Shown piece after piece: positions 7,239 through 15,727 of a stretch of DNA of 64,000 nucleotides (positions are counted from its first letter, which is position 1; every line of letters starts with the position of its first letter). The position numbers were made by a program, and so were the translations under genes. The stretch is from LLD-282 sp964395835 (GTDB lineage: Bacteria > Pseudomonadota > Gammaproteobacteria > Berkiellales > Berkiellaceae), in the NCBI GenBank assembly GCA_964395835.1, contig CAYNBJ010000005.1, positions 1-64,000 of the forward strand, given 5' to 3'. The notes below the pieces were generated by a model. That model saw only the letters and a program-made list of their open reading frames with translations. It was not told where the DNA came from and made no database searches.

Positions 7239-7972
7239 TCTCGATCAACTTGCGCCCAAACAGAGCGATAATATAAATAATTGATCACACTCAGTGCGAT
7301 GCAAAATAAAATCACATATTTTCCTAAAGTTTCTCGCTCTAGACGTTTGGGCTCAGCAACATAATCTAAAAATGCTATCAAATCATGAATATGGTGATCA
7401 TAATCTTGCCCAGCTTCCTGAGAATAAAGAGCTTGTGGCCCAGGTCCATCTAACCCATAGGCTTGCCACCCTTGCTCATGAATCAAAACATGCGGCATTG
7501 CAGTTTGTTTAAAGACATTATTATTCACCCCTGTAGGTCGACTTGGATCGTAAAAATATGAATGTAACATATCTGAGACCCACTGAGCTGAGCGATAACG
7601 TAATACTAAAGATAAATCAGGCGGCGCACTCCCAAAAAACAGCTCTCCTTGCTCTCTTGTCAAAGCAGGCAAAATCGGACTAGATGCAGGTAAATCGTGA
7701 AATTTTAGAAAACGATGAATTAAATCCTCCTGAATTCTATCTGTTTTCTGATCGACCCAACCAAAATGTCTGGCTAAATCCGTATAGCGCACCTGCTTTA
7801 AGCTATGGCATCCTGAACAAGCCGTCATAAAAAGCGCTGCTCCTCTTTCTTGAGCGGCACGATCTCGTCTATTAATCACTATTGTGGGTGATGACTGGAC
7901 CTCAACATCGCGCGCATAGACTTCAGATAAACTCAAAATGAAGAAAAGTGCATTAAAAAGAATCTTTTTCAC
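7208..7972 (-). CDS. petC: Ubiquinol-cytochrome c reductase, cytochrome c1
   Basis: Haem-binding subunit of the bc1 complex, passing electrons from the Rieske centre to a soluble cytochrome c in the periplasm. It has a signal peptide (cleavage after about residue 20, VYA), the covalent haem site CSGCH at residues 52-56, the methionine ligand in TAMPHVL and a C-terminal membrane anchor (YVILFCIALSVINYLYY). It is last in petA-petB-petC and overlaps petB by 4 bp. At 254 aa it is the usual proteobacterial size. Confidence 0.93.
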   Translation of the reverse strand: MKKILFNALFFILSLSEVYARDVEVQSSPTIVINRRDRAAQERGAALFMTACSGCHSLKQVRYTDLARHFGWVDQKTDRIQEDLIHRFLKFHDLPASSPILPALTREQGELFFGSAPPDLSLVLRYRSAQWVSDMLHSYFYDPSRPTGVNNNVFKQTAMPHVLIHEQGWQAYGLDGPGPQALYSQEAGQDYDHHIHDLIAFLDYVAEPKRLERETLGKYVILFCIALSVINYLYYRSVWAQVDRDQAEDGDEDL

Positions 7973-9171
7973 GTTGAAGGATCCTCCTGATCTGGCTTTT
8001 CAAAAGACGAATACATAGGCAAAAAAAGAAAAAAGCAAAAATATCCAGCAGAAAAAACACGTGCTAAAAATGTTTTCCAAGGGGTGGGCTGTTGAATTCC
8101 CAAAAGGCCTAAAGAGAGAAATGAGATGACAAAAATACTCAAATTCATCTTGTGCATCCAAGATCGATAACGAATCGATCGAATCGGAGAGCGATCAAGC
8201 CAAGGCACAAGAAACAAAACACCTAAAGAGCTTCCCATAGCCAATACTCCTGCCAATTTATTAGGTACTGCGCGCAAAATCGCATAAAAAGGTGTCATAT
8301 ACCAAACAGGGGCGATATGTTCAGGGGTAATCATAGGATTGGCCTCAATAAAATTCGGAGCTTCTAAAAACAAACCGGCACCCTCTGGAAAATAAAACAC
8401 CACTGTTAAAAAAATCGTTGCCAAGACGCTCGTACCAAAGAGATCTTTGATAGTGAAATAGGGGTGAAAAGACACAGTATAGGATGTTGGTTTCGTCCTT
8501 TCGTATTCTTTCCCATCAGGATTATTTGAACCAACAGAATGTAATGCTAAAAGATGCAATCCGATCAGGCATAAAAAAACAACTGGTATAGCCACAACAT
8601 GTAGGGCAAAAAATCTATTGAGCACAACATCGGAAATTGTATAATCACCTCTAATAAACAAAGCCAACTGAGGCCCTACATAGGGCACCGCCTCAAACAA
8701 GGAGGTAATCACCTGTGCTCCCCAATAAGACATTTGTCCCCATGGTAACAAATACCCAAAAAAAGCCTCAATAATCATTAAGACAAACAAAAAACAACCT
8801 AAGAGCCACAACAGCTCTCGTGGTTTTTTATAAGAACCATAAAGTAGGCCTCTAAAAATATGCAAATAGACCACAATAAAGAAAAAAGAAGCACCTGTTG
8901 AATGCAAATAACGAATCAGCCATCCGTAAGACACATCTCGCATCAATGATTCGACAGAATGAAAGGCTTCTGTCGCCATCGGTTTATAAAACATCGTCAA
9001 CCATAAGCCGCTGATATATTGATTCAAAAAAAGAACGAGAGCGAAGGATCCAAAATAATACCAAAAATTAAGATTTTTTGGTGCACGATATTCACGCAAA
9101 TGATGTGCAACATGCCCAATAATTGGCAATCGCTCATCAATCCATCCTGCGACATTTGAAACGAATCTCAT
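7969..9171 (-). CDS. petB: Ubiquinol-cytochrome c reductase, cytochrome b
   Basis: Membrane core of the bc1 complex, carrying the two b haems and the Qo/Qi quinone sites. Paired haem-ligand histidines are visible in HSTGASFFFIVVYLHIF and HVVAIPVVFLCLIGLHLLALHS. The family's GYLLPWGQMSYWGA segment and the Qo PEW-like region (TPEHIAPVWYMTPFYAILR) follow. At 400 aa it includes the C-terminal helices (fused b6/subunit IV form). GGAGCTT precedes the ATG, two bases after petA ends. Confidence 0.95.
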   Translation of the reverse strand: MRFVSNVAGWIDERLPIIGHVAHHLREYRAPKNLNFWYYFGSFALVLFLNQYISGLWLTMFYKPMATEAFHSVESLMRDVSYGWLIRYLHSTGASFFFIVVYLHIFRGLLYGSYKKPRELLWLLGCFLFVLMIIEAFFGYLLPWGQMSYWGAQVITSLFEAVPYVGPQLALFIRGDYTISDVVLNRFFALHVVAIPVVFLCLIGLHLLALHSVGSNNPDGKEYERTKPTSYTVSFHPYFTIKDLFGTSVLATIFLTVVFYFPEGAGLFLEAPNFIEANPMITPEHIAPVWYMTPFYAILRAVPNKLAGVLAMGSSLGVLFLVPWLDRSPIRSIRYRSWMHKMNLSIFVISFLSLGLLGIQQPTPWKTFLARVFSAGYFCFFLFLPMYSSFEKPDQEDPST

Positions 9172-9173
9172 TT

Positions 9174-9779
9174 TTAAGCTCCTTGGTACGCACCAATAAT
9201 CACTTTTTTGGGATTTTCAAAATAATAAGGAGGCACAGCCAAATTTAATGGAGCGGGCACACCTTTAAAAACTCTACCGGCCAGATCATAGGATGACCCA
9301 TGACATGGGCAATAAAAACCACCCGTCCAAGTGGGGCTCACGGAACCTGGCTGTGGCTGATAGTGCGGAATACACCCCAAATGAGTGCAGAGCCCTACAA
9401 GAATGAGATATTCGGGATTTAAAGATCGATAGATATTTCTCATAGCGATAGGCTGCTCCGATTCGGCAGAATCAGGATCGCGCAGTTGATCATGATTTTT
9501 ATCATTTTCTAAGGATGCAATTTCCTGTGGTGTTCTACGGACAATCCAAACTGGCTTTCCTCGCCAAGGCACGGTGATCATTCCCCCTGGCGGAATCAAA
9601 GATAAATCGACTCCTACTGGAGCACCTTGATCTTTGGTCTTAGAAGATGGCCACCAACTTTGTAAAAAAGGAAATGCAACAAAACCAGCTGCGACCAAAC
9701 CCATCAGTGAAGAAAGATAGCCTAAGAAATATCGACGATTGGTATCGCATTCTTGAGAATGATTGTTCTCTTTTTTCAT
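9174..9779 (-). CDS. petA: Ubiquinol-cytochrome c reductase, Rieske iron-sulfur subunit
   Basis: Carries the 2Fe-2S centre that takes electrons from ubiquinol. The two cluster motifs are CTHLGC (131-136) and CPCHGS (157-162). The N-terminus has a twin-arginine-type signal (NRRYFLGYLSSLMGL) that serves as membrane anchor. It is the first gene of petABC. In many gammaproteobacteria this operon follows rplM-rpsI and precedes sspAB. Here the same genes are nearby but rearranged. Confidence 0.95.
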   Translation of the reverse strand: MKKENNHSQECDTNRRYFLGYLSSLMGLVAAGFVAFPFLQSWWPSSKTKDQGAPVGVDLSLIPPGGMITVPWRGKPVWIVRRTPQEIASLENDKNHDQLRDPDSAESEQPIAMRNIYRSLNPEYLILVGLCTHLGCIPHYQPQPGSVSPTWTGGFYCPCHGSSYDLAGRVFKGVPAPLNLAVPPYYFENPKKVIIGAYQGA

Positions 9780-9852
9780 AAAAGTATCTTATCTTGCGTA
9801 TTAGAGTATAATGTAGATCTTATCTATTCATTTTTCATCTTTAAGCCATCTT

Positions 9853-10110
9853 ATGCATGTTGAAAATTCTTCTGAGCAAATCTATCAGATTTTAGAGAAC
9901 AGATTAAAAACAGCTTTTCCCAATGGAACCTGGTCACTCACCGGCCCCGATCAATGGCATCTTACGCTCAGCATTTGCGATCTTTCATTAGATCCACTCT
10001 CACGTTTAATGAAGCATAAAAAAATTCTCTCTTTGTTTGAAGATTTATTTACTGAGGGAAAATTACACTCTCTATCTATTCAAACACCGAAAAAAACAGA
10101 GCCACTATGA
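9853..10110 (+). CDS. BolA-family protein, IbaG-like
   Basis: A small (85 aa) BolA-fold protein. The second half, WHLTLSICDLSLDPLSRLMKHKK followed by GKLHSLSIQTPKK, aligns with the conserved helix-turn and C-terminal strand (IHAVSIKAYTP) of IbaG. BolA proteins partner monothiol glutaredoxins in Fe-S handling. IbaG is linked to acid stress and usually sits beside mlaB and murA, but here it has moved next to the bc1 genes. It overlaps the next gene by ATGA, suggesting co-translation. Confidence 0.72.
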   Translation: MHVENSSEQIYQILENRLKTAFPNGTWSLTGPDQWHLTLSICDLSLDPLSRLMKHKKILSLFEDLFTEGKLHSLSIQTPKKTEPL

Positions 10111-10850
10111 TTTCACTATATGATGATTTTTTACCTTGGTTCTATAGTGTTCTGCCTGAAATATCGCATGATTGCGCTCTTCATGGTCTTCAGATAGAAG
10201 GTCGTCCCTATCTTAAACGTATTGGTTTCGCTGTCAGCGTGACACAAGAAGTTTGTGAGCGCGCTCTTTCATATGAGATCGATACTCTGATTGTACACCA
10301 TGGGCTTTTTTGGAATAAGCAAATGCTGCGAGGACCTATTTTCGGTGCTCTCAAAAAGCATTTTGAATTTTTTATTTGCAATCAAATTTCACTCCTAGGA
10401 GCACACCTTCCACTGGATATCCATCCGCTGTGGGGCAATAACGTTCTTTTGGGTCAAAAAATAGGCCTCACAGATCCTATCGTATATGAAAAGGGATTAC
10501 TCTGGCGCCAAAAGATTTCACATAGCTCAAAAAAAGATTTTTTTGAACATTGCACACGCATGCTCTCTGTAAAAAATCATAATCTTTTAGACATGCAAGA
10601 TGCCAAAGAGATCCATGATCTGTGGATTGGATGGTGCACAGGTGCTGGAGGCTCCTTCTTGGAATCTTTGCCATATTGCGATGTTTTTTTGACTGGAGAA
10701 GTGCCTGAGCGCTCTTGGGAACTCGCAAAAATGCAAAACACATTACTCATGACTCTAGGGCATGATGATTCTGAAATTTATGGTATTGTCGGATTAAAAG
10801 AGGAATGTGCGCGGCATTATGGAAAAAACATTGAACTCTTTCTCTTATAA
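10107..10850 (+). CDS. Nif3-like dinuclear metal centre protein (YbgI/DUF34 family)
   Basis: Member of the Nif3/DUF34 family, annotated in some genomes as GTP cyclohydrolase type 2, with uncertain physiological role. Metal-site motifs are present: VHHGLFW around residue 65, AHLPLDIH near 96, and a GHDDSE(IYG) site near the C-terminus. GTGAGGSFLE is the conserved glycine stretch. At 247 aa it is the short, one-domain form. It starts inside the stop of the BolA-like gene. Confidence 0.88.
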   Translation: MISLYDDFLPWFYSVLPEISHDCALHGLQIEGRPYLKRIGFAVSVTQEVCERALSYEIDTLIVHHGLFWNKQMLRGPIFGALKKHFEFFICNQISLLGAHLPLDIHPLWGNNVLLGQKIGLTDPIVYEKGLLWRQKISHSSKKDFFEHCTRMLSVKNHNLLDMQDAKEIHDLWIGWCTGAGGSFLESLPYCDVFLTGEVPERSWELAKMQNTLLMTLGHDDSEIYGIVGLKEECARHYGKNIELFLL

Positions 10851-10931
10851 AGCAGCGCACAGAACACCTCAGAGACTCTTTGGGAGATCAAAACAGATCT
10901 GAGTGGCTAATAAAGATATGTGCTCTCTATC

Positions 10932-10960
10932 AAAATTCATAGCCCCTCTGAATTTTTTTT
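10932..10960 (+). terminator. Candidate AT-rich intrinsic terminator after the Nif3 gene
   Basis: AAAATTCA pairs with TGAATTTT over a 9-base loop, followed by four more T. The stem is weak. It directly precedes the likely feoA promoter. Confidence 0.4.
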
Positions 10961-10968
10961 GATACACT
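10960..10968 (+). promoter_or_regulatory. Possible extended -10 promoter of feoAB
   Basis: TGATACACT fits an extended -10 (TG-N-TACACT) 38 bases before the feoA ATG. No convincing -35 or Fur box could be assigned by eye. Confidence 0.4.
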
Positions 10969-11005
10969 AGAAGTGAAAAAAGCGAACAATAGTGGGATTT
11001 ACAAT

Positions 11006-11251
11006 ATGAGCCTTTTCAAACTGTTATCAGAATTGGCAATTGAGGAAATAGCGACTATTGCAGCCTTATCGCCTCTGTGTCCTCCTTTGCTCAAAAGAAA
11101 ATTTCTTTCTTTGGGGTTTGTCAGAGGCAGTTCTATTTTTATTGTACGAACTGCCCCCATGGGCTGCCCTTTGGAAATCGATCTTTCGGGAAATCGCTTT
11201 TCTCTTAGACGGCAAGAAGCTGCTTTTATTTCTGTTTATCCAGAAAGATAG
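11006..11251 (+). CDS. feoA: Ferrous iron transport accessory protein FeoA
   Basis: Small SH3-like cytoplasmic partner of FeoB. The pattern LKRKFLSLGFVRGSSIFIV...APMGCPLEIDLSGNRFSLRRQEAAFISV carries the FeoA glycine turns and the L-R-EA-I-V ending. The ATG at 11006 is preferred (AGTGGGA upstream). A GTG 33 bases earlier would add 11 residues of poor character. FeoB follows after 5 bases. Confidence 0.85.
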   Translation: MSLFKLLSELAIEEIATIAALSPLCPPLLKRKFLSLGFVRGSSIFIVRTAPMGCPLEIDLSGNRFSLRRQEAAFISVYPER

Positions 11252-11256
11252 ATTTT

Positions 11257-13194
11257 ATGAATATTGATTCGTTTCATCATTTTTTACTTATTGGGCATCC
11301 TAATACTGGCAAATCCTCTCTTTTTACAGAGCTCAGCGGACAAAGAGCTGAAATAGGCAATCGTCCAGGGGTGACAGTCGAGCGCTGCTTAGCACCGCTC
11401 AAAAATCATTCTGAGCATTATGTGGAAGATTTGCCTGGCATTTATTATCTCGATCCTCAAATCCTAGGCTGCGCAGCAGACCAAGCTGTCACGCTTCAGC
11501 GTTTATCTGATCTGCGTCCGTCCGATCTGATTGTGAATGTAATTGATCATCGGTCCTTACGATCACATCTGCATTTGACCTTACAACTGATTGAATTAGG
11601 CAAACCCATTATTATTGTCTTATCTTTTAATGCCTCAGAAAAATGCCGCAGATCGCTTGAATTATGGCTCGGCATTCCCTGTTTTTTATCTCAAAACTTC
11701 TTTGATCAAATTCATTCCTTCTCCTGGGATCTGGGTTGTGCACAACAACCCGCATACCTAGCACTACGCGATACTCTTAATACTTTTGACACCCTCTTCC
11801 TCAACGAACATACACCCATTTTAGATAATGAAACCTTCTTAGCTGAAAAACGTTACGAGCTGATTGATGGATTTTTAAAAGAACAGAATCTTACGCAAAA
11901 ATCTCCTAAAACCTCTTATAGCGATCGCATTGATCGCGTCATGTTACATAGATTTTTTGGCATCTTTATCTTTTTCGCTATCATGTATCATCTTTTTAAA
12001 TTTACTATTTTGAGCGCTCAACTTTGCGAGGATTTTTTTGAACCCTTAGTCTCATCTCTCTTTCAACAAATTCAGTCTGAGAGCACCGGTATCACTCAAA
12101 TTATTTTCGGGAGTCTGGCCATCTCCTTAAGTTCCGTCATCAGCTTTGCTCCTTCTTTATTTATTTTATACTTTTTATTAGGCGGATTAGAACAAAGCGG
12201 ATACATGCAAAGAGCATCCTTTGTTGTTGACCGATTTATGCAAACGCTCAAGCTACCTGGTCAATCGTTTGTCTCTATTGTTATTGGGTTCGGTTGCAAT
12301 GTCCCAGCCATTATGAGCACACGCAGTCTCAATCATCCTGTTGATCGCTTGCAAACAATGCTGATGAGTCCTTTTATGTCCTGTTCTGCTCGTTTGGCTA
12401 TTTTTACTGTTTTTAGTCAAGCTTTTTTTGGAGCACAAGCATATCATATGATTTTTGGTTTATACTGTTTGGGCTTTTTTGTCGCAATCCTAACAGGATT
12501 AGCTATTCGCTTTGTCTTTAAAAATACAGAGCATTCTGGCCTAGTGATGCCCTATGTGCCCTACTGTATACCGAATTTAAGACAATTAACGCATTCAGCT
12601 TTTCTCCGCTCTTCTGAGTTTATCTCAAAAGCATTGGTCTGGGTCATCCCATCGGTGGCTTTAATTCAATTATGGGTGCATTATCTCTCAGTCCCAGATA
12701 CAAACTGGTCGAGTTTTTTGGTTTCTCTATTCGCACCAATTGGACTAGGAGAAGAAAATTTCTTTGCAATTGTTTCTTTAATTGGAGGGTTGATTGCTAA
12801 AGAAGTCTTACTTGGTACATTACAAGGCGCCTACGGTCATCTCTCCGTCGATGAACTAGGGAGTGTTTTTAGCAATCCTCAGAGCGCTGTAAGCTATTTA
12901 ATTTTTGTCCTTTTGTATTTTCCCTGTGTCTCTGTCACTCTAGCGATTGCACAAGAGTCTTCTGTTTTTTGGGCTGTCTTTTCTGCTTTTTGGTCAACAT
13001 CCTTAGCTTACTGCGCTGCGTTTTTATACTATCAATGGAGCAACGTTGCATATAGCCTCTTGAGTAAAATGATCTGGACTCTTTTGTGCCTGCTTTATAT
13101 CTTTGCAATGATTATAGCTTTAAAATATCTTGTTCAATCAGACACAAAAGGGCCTCAGCTTAGGTTTCGCCTTAAAAATCCTACGTCTTATTGA
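11257..13194 (+). CDS. feoB: Ferrous iron transporter FeoB (short form, altered G4 motif)
   Basis: Inner-membrane Fe(II) transporter with an N-terminal G-protein domain. G1 GHPNTGKSSL, G2 PGVTVE and G3 DLPG are intact. Where G4 should give N-x-x-D, the sequence reads IVLSFNASEKC, so the guanine-specificity motif is not recognisable. The membrane part contains Gate-type segments (IGFGCNVPAIMSTRSL, LMSPFMSCSARL). At 645 aa it is shorter than the about 770 of E. coli FeoB, mainly in the cytosolic region between the G domain and the first helix and at the C-terminus. It overlaps the convergent HU-like gene by 7 bp. Confidence 0.9.
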   Translation: MNIDSFHHFLLIGHPNTGKSSLFTELSGQRAEIGNRPGVTVERCLAPLKNHSEHYVEDLPGIYYLDPQILGCAADQAVTLQRLSDLRPSDLIVNVIDHRSLRSHLHLTLQLIELGKPIIIVLSFNASEKCRRSLELWLGIPCFLSQNFFDQIHSFSWDLGCAQQPAYLALRDTLNTFDTLFLNEHTPILDNETFLAEKRYELIDGFLKEQNLTQKSPKTSYSDRIDRVMLHRFFGIFIFFAIMYHLFKFTILSAQLCEDFFEPLVSSLFQQIQSESTGITQIIFGSLAISLSSVISFAPSLFILYFLLGGLEQSGYMQRASFVVDRFMQTLKLPGQSFVSIVIGFGCNVPAIMSTRSLNHPVDRLQTMLMSPFMSCSARLAIFTVFSQAFFGAQAYHMIFGLYCLGFFVAILTGLAIRFVFKNTEHSGLVMPYVPYCIPNLRQLTHSAFLRSSEFISKALVWVIPSVALIQLWVHYLSVPDTNWSSFLVSLFAPIGLGEENFFAIVSLIGGLIAKEVLLGTLQGAYGHLSVDELGSVFSNPQSAVSYLIFVLLYFPCVSVTLAIAQESSVFWAVFSAFWSTSLAYCAAFLYYQWSNVAYSLLSKMIWTLLCLLYIFAMIIALKYLVQSDTKGPQLRFRLKNPTSY

Positions 13195-13535
13195 TCTTGA
13201 ACAAAATCTTTCAGTTGCTTTAAGAGCTTCACCCGCACTTTTTTAGACGCTGGTTTAGCAGGGATCGTCATTGGTTGCTTTGTGAAAGGATTCACTCCCT
13301 CTTTTGCTTTAACAGCGGCTTTTTTAACGACTTCGACTTTGAGCAATTTATGGAATACAAAATGCCCTGGGCCTTTTTTGCTGACGTGATGATAAATCAG
13401 ATCTGTAAGCTCTTCTAACACAGCAGTCACATCAGTTTTTTTCATCTCAAGGCGATCAGCAATATGCGAGATAATCTCTGCTTTTGTCATCGCTTTTTCT
13501 AAATGAACTAATTTTTTGTTTTCAAGAGCTGCCAT
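13188..13535 (-). CDS. HU/IHF-family DNA-binding protein
   Basis: A 115-aa basic protein with the HU fold. Helical dimer part: MTKAEIISHIADRLEMKKTDVTAVLEELTDLI. Arm: KEGVNPFTKQPMTIPAKPASKKVRVKLLKQLKDFV, with the intercalating proline context NPFT. About 15 residues precede the usual HU start, and the arm is Lys-rich. AAGGAG lies before the ATG. It could be an alternative HU/IHF paralogue rather than the housekeeping HU. Single gene, divergent from rplM. Confidence 0.85.
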   Translation of the reverse strand: MAALENKKLVHLEKAMTKAEIISHIADRLEMKKTDVTAVLEELTDLIYHHVSKKGPGHFVFHKLLKVEVVKKAAVKAKEGVNPFTKQPMTIPAKPASKKVRVKLLKQLKDFVQDQ

Positions 13536-13843
13536 ATTTAAACTCCTTTATATTGAAATAATTGGACATCCCATTATTGAGTGTAATCTCGAATCAACTT
13601 ACGTCCATTTCTTAGAGAAAAATCAGAAAATTCTCTGAAAATTTCACTCATGCCTCAAAGAGCGCTTCAAAAATAAATTCATCAGATTTCGACTAAAGAT
13701 GAACGAAAAACCTTGTTATGAATTGATTTTTTCTTTATAATCAGACCAATCCCACGTTCGTTACGCCTTCTTTATATTAAATAAGACTATTTTTCTCAAA
13801 AAATCTATGTATAAGAACTTTTGAGATATTTTTTGGAGGATCC
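13536..13843. other. Divergent intergenic region between the HU-like gene and rplM
   Basis: About 308 bases without a gene. A GGAGG ribosome binding site precedes rplM and AAGGAG precedes the HU-like gene. TATAAG at 13810 could be a -10 for rplM, but no matching -35 was found. No leader RNA structure could be assigned with confidence. Confidence 0.4.
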
Positions 13844-14293
13844 ATGAAAACTTACACCCCCAGACCGAGCGATCTGGTCCAGAAATGGCATGTTATTGAT
13901 GCTCGTGATGCAATTTTAGGTCGCGTTTCTGCGACTATTGCGCGTCTGCTACTCGGAAAACATAAGCCTTTGTATGATGTCAACTTGATTACAGGCGACA
14001 AAGTGATTGTTATTAATGCTGACAAAATTACTGTTACAGGCCGTAAAAAAGAGCAAAAAGTATATTACCGTCACTCTGGCTACCCAGGCGGAATCAAAGC
14101 TCCGACCTTTGCACAGTATCAAGCAAAACATCCGACAGAAATTATTCGTCTTGCTATCAAAGGCATGCTTCCCAAGGGTCCTCGTGGATACGCTATGTTG
14201 AAAAACCTTTATATCTACACAGGAAGTGAGCATCCACATGATGCACAGCAGCCTACCCAATTGTCTTTAGAGGAGTCCGCATATGTCAGATAA
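13844..14293 (+). CDS. rplM: 50S ribosomal protein L13 (uL13)
   Basis: Large-subunit protein. Strong family matches: WHVIDARDAILGRVSATIARLLLGKHKP, GDKVIVINADKITVTG, KGMLPKGPRGYAMLKNL and the HPHDAQQP tail. 149 aa against 142 in E. coli, with the extra residues at the C-terminus overlapping rpsI by 11 bp. Strong GGAGG ribosome binding site. Confidence 0.97.
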   Translation: MKTYTPRPSDLVQKWHVIDARDAILGRVSATIARLLLGKHKPLYDVNLITGDKVIVINADKITVTGRKKEQKVYYRHSGYPGGIKAPTFAQYQAKHPTEIIRLAIKGMLPKGPRGYAMLKNLYIYTGSEHPHDAQQPTQLSLEESAYVR

Positions 14294-14756
14294 TTCGACC
14301 CTAGCAGCACAGCATGGAACCCGTAAAGCTTCTGTTGCTAATGTGTACTTGCAGCCAGGAAACGGAGAAATCCTTGTTCGTTGCTCAGGAACCAAGAAAA
14401 AAGTATCCAAAGCCAAGCGCAAGGGTATTGAGCGCTCCGAAATCAAAACTCTGTTCACAGTTGACGAATATTTTGCAACGATCGCTGCACAAGAACCAAC
14501 AGCTTTTCTAAAAGAAATCTTAGTCAAGGTGAACAAAGCCAGTTGCTTTAAAGTCATTATTCGAGTAAAGGGCGGCGGATTAAAGTCTCAGCTCACTGCA
14601 GCGCGCCTAGCACTTGCGAAAGCTGTTGTGGAATACGATCCTGAACTCAAACCGCAAATCTCTACAGAATGCCGTACAGATGCTCGTAAAAAAGAACGTG
14701 CAAAAGTCGGATGTCGTGGAAAAGCTCGACGTAAAGTTCAATTCTCAAAACGTTAA
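14283..14756 (+). CDS. rpsI: 30S ribosomal protein S9 (uS9)
   Basis: Small-subunit protein whose C-terminal tail reaches the P site. The basic end (GCRGKARRKVQFSKR) and the core VKGGGLKSQLTAARLALAKAVVEY are diagnostic. 157 aa, longer than the 130 of E. coli because of an N-terminal extension (MSDNSTLAAQHGTRKASV). Translationally coupled to rplM by an 11 bp overlap. Confidence 0.96.
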   Translation: MSDNSTLAAQHGTRKASVANVYLQPGNGEILVRCSGTKKKVSKAKRKGIERSEIKTLFTVDEYFATIAAQEPTAFLKEILVKVNKASCFKVIIRVKGGGLKSQLTAARLALAKAVVEYDPELKPQISTECRTDARKKERAKVGCRGKARRKVQFSKR

Positions 14757-14776
14757 TTTTAATTGCGTTTTCTCAA

Positions 14777-14808
14777 AAAGCCACTCTCACAGGTGGCTTT
14801 TTTATTTT
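14777..14808 (+). terminator. Intrinsic terminator of rplM-rpsI
   Basis: AAAGCCAC pairs with GTGGCTTT (8 bp, 8-base loop), followed by TTTATTTT, 20 bases after the rpsI stop. Confidence 0.85.
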
Positions 14809-15402
14809 GATCAAAATAGGCAATATCGCTCACCAACACATTGCACCATTCAGGGGCGATATAAAATGTCCTCGACATATATCTTTGCATCACCCCTCGC
14901 TTATCAATTAAGCCTGAAAGCTATCGTTTAAAAACTGCGTCTATTCCCAGGTCCTTCTCCTCCCCTTGCTCTGTCTGTGAGAAAAGACCCTGTACTCAAC
15001 AGCCCGATAGATGTAAAATCGCCTTTCTAAGCATCTACCGCGCCTGAGTGAATTGCGGACGCCTGTTGATTGGAGAAAAAATCTTTATTGCACATGACTG
15101 GAAAGTTCTGTTTTCTGTCTTCACGCGGGCGTGGTTTCAACTATGTTTTGAGATGACTATTCAAAGAACAGCGAGAGTTCACCCAACAATTGCAAACACA
15201 TACCTCTTAATGATTTCAAGAATGAAGGCTGCTTCCTTTTGGAAAGCAGCCTTCACCGCATCATCATCGTCGTCTATATCAGACAATACATCGTCTGTCT
15301 GCGATAGAGCAAGCAATACCTGAGGCAATAGCCAAAACCTTACCACTCGCTTGCTCAAGAGTCTCGCTATCACAAATATGCAGCAGCATTCACAGGCTCA
15401 TT
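14809..15402. other. Gene-poor region after rpsI, with a possible decayed gene
   Basis: No convincing complete gene. On the minus strand between about 15410 and 15180, protein-like pieces appear in more than one frame (QASGKVLAIASGIACSIA, then DAVKAAFQKEAAFILEIIKR), separated by stops. This could be a frameshifted remnant or chance. A strong hairpin lies inside it (15224-15254). Confidence 0.3.
15224..15254. other. Strong inverted repeat in the gene-poor region
   Basis: GAAGGCTGCTT and AAGCAGCCTTC form an 11 bp perfect stem, extendable with TCC/GGA and one bulged base. There is no T-tract on either strand, so it is not a standard intrinsic terminator. Confidence 0.6.
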
Positions 15403-15573
15403 TTACTGCTGATCGCTGTCAGACGTTGATATGTGTGCTTGGCGTTTTTTTTCAAAATGCGTCTCAATATCTGTGTAATAATATAATCCAAAAAGCGATA
15501 AAACAGCCAAGCATTTTAAAATAAATTCTTGAATATTTAGAAGAATATGAAGACGATTTTTAAAACGCAGCAT
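15403..15573 (-). CDS. Possible small single-helix membrane protein (56 aa)
   Basis: A frame of 56 codons starting MLRFKNRLHILL. A basic N-terminus, one hydrophobic helix (FILKCLAVLSLFGLYYY, about 17-33) and a polar charged tail (HFEKKRQAHISTSDSDQQ) are what a real small inner-membrane protein looks like. There is no good ribosome binding site and no family is recognised. It lies alone, upstream (on its strand) of the possible gene remnant. Confidence 0.35.
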   Translation of the reverse strand: MLRFKNRLHILLNIQEFILKCLAVLSLFGLYYYTDIETHFEKKRQAHISTSDSDQQ

Positions 15574-15689
15574 CTTGATTCTCGCTACAAGTCATAATTA
15601 AACTTAGCAAAACAATCTCTTATTCACCTGCTCAGAGATATTCTTTTCTCTTTTCAAGAGAAACCAGAATTTTTCCCTGATATCTGTCA

Positions 15690-15712
15690 GATTGCAGATC
15701 AACTCTGCAATC
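15690..15712. other. Hairpin downstream of the MFS gene
   Basis: GATTGCAGA and TCTGCAATC form a perfect 9 bp stem with a 5-base loop, 16 bases after the convergent MFS gene's stop. No T-tract follows on the minus strand. It may protect or end that transcript by another route. A second short hairpin (TTTCTCTT/AAGAGAAA) lies at 15645-15663. Confidence 0.45.
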
Positions 15713-15727
15713 TATGAAAGGCTAGAA

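Noticed and set aside
15048..15323. 91-codon plus-strand frame in the gap after rpsI
   Set aside because: Composition is poor (Ser runs opposite an Asp run), it has no ribosome binding site and no family resemblance, and it crosses a strong hairpin.
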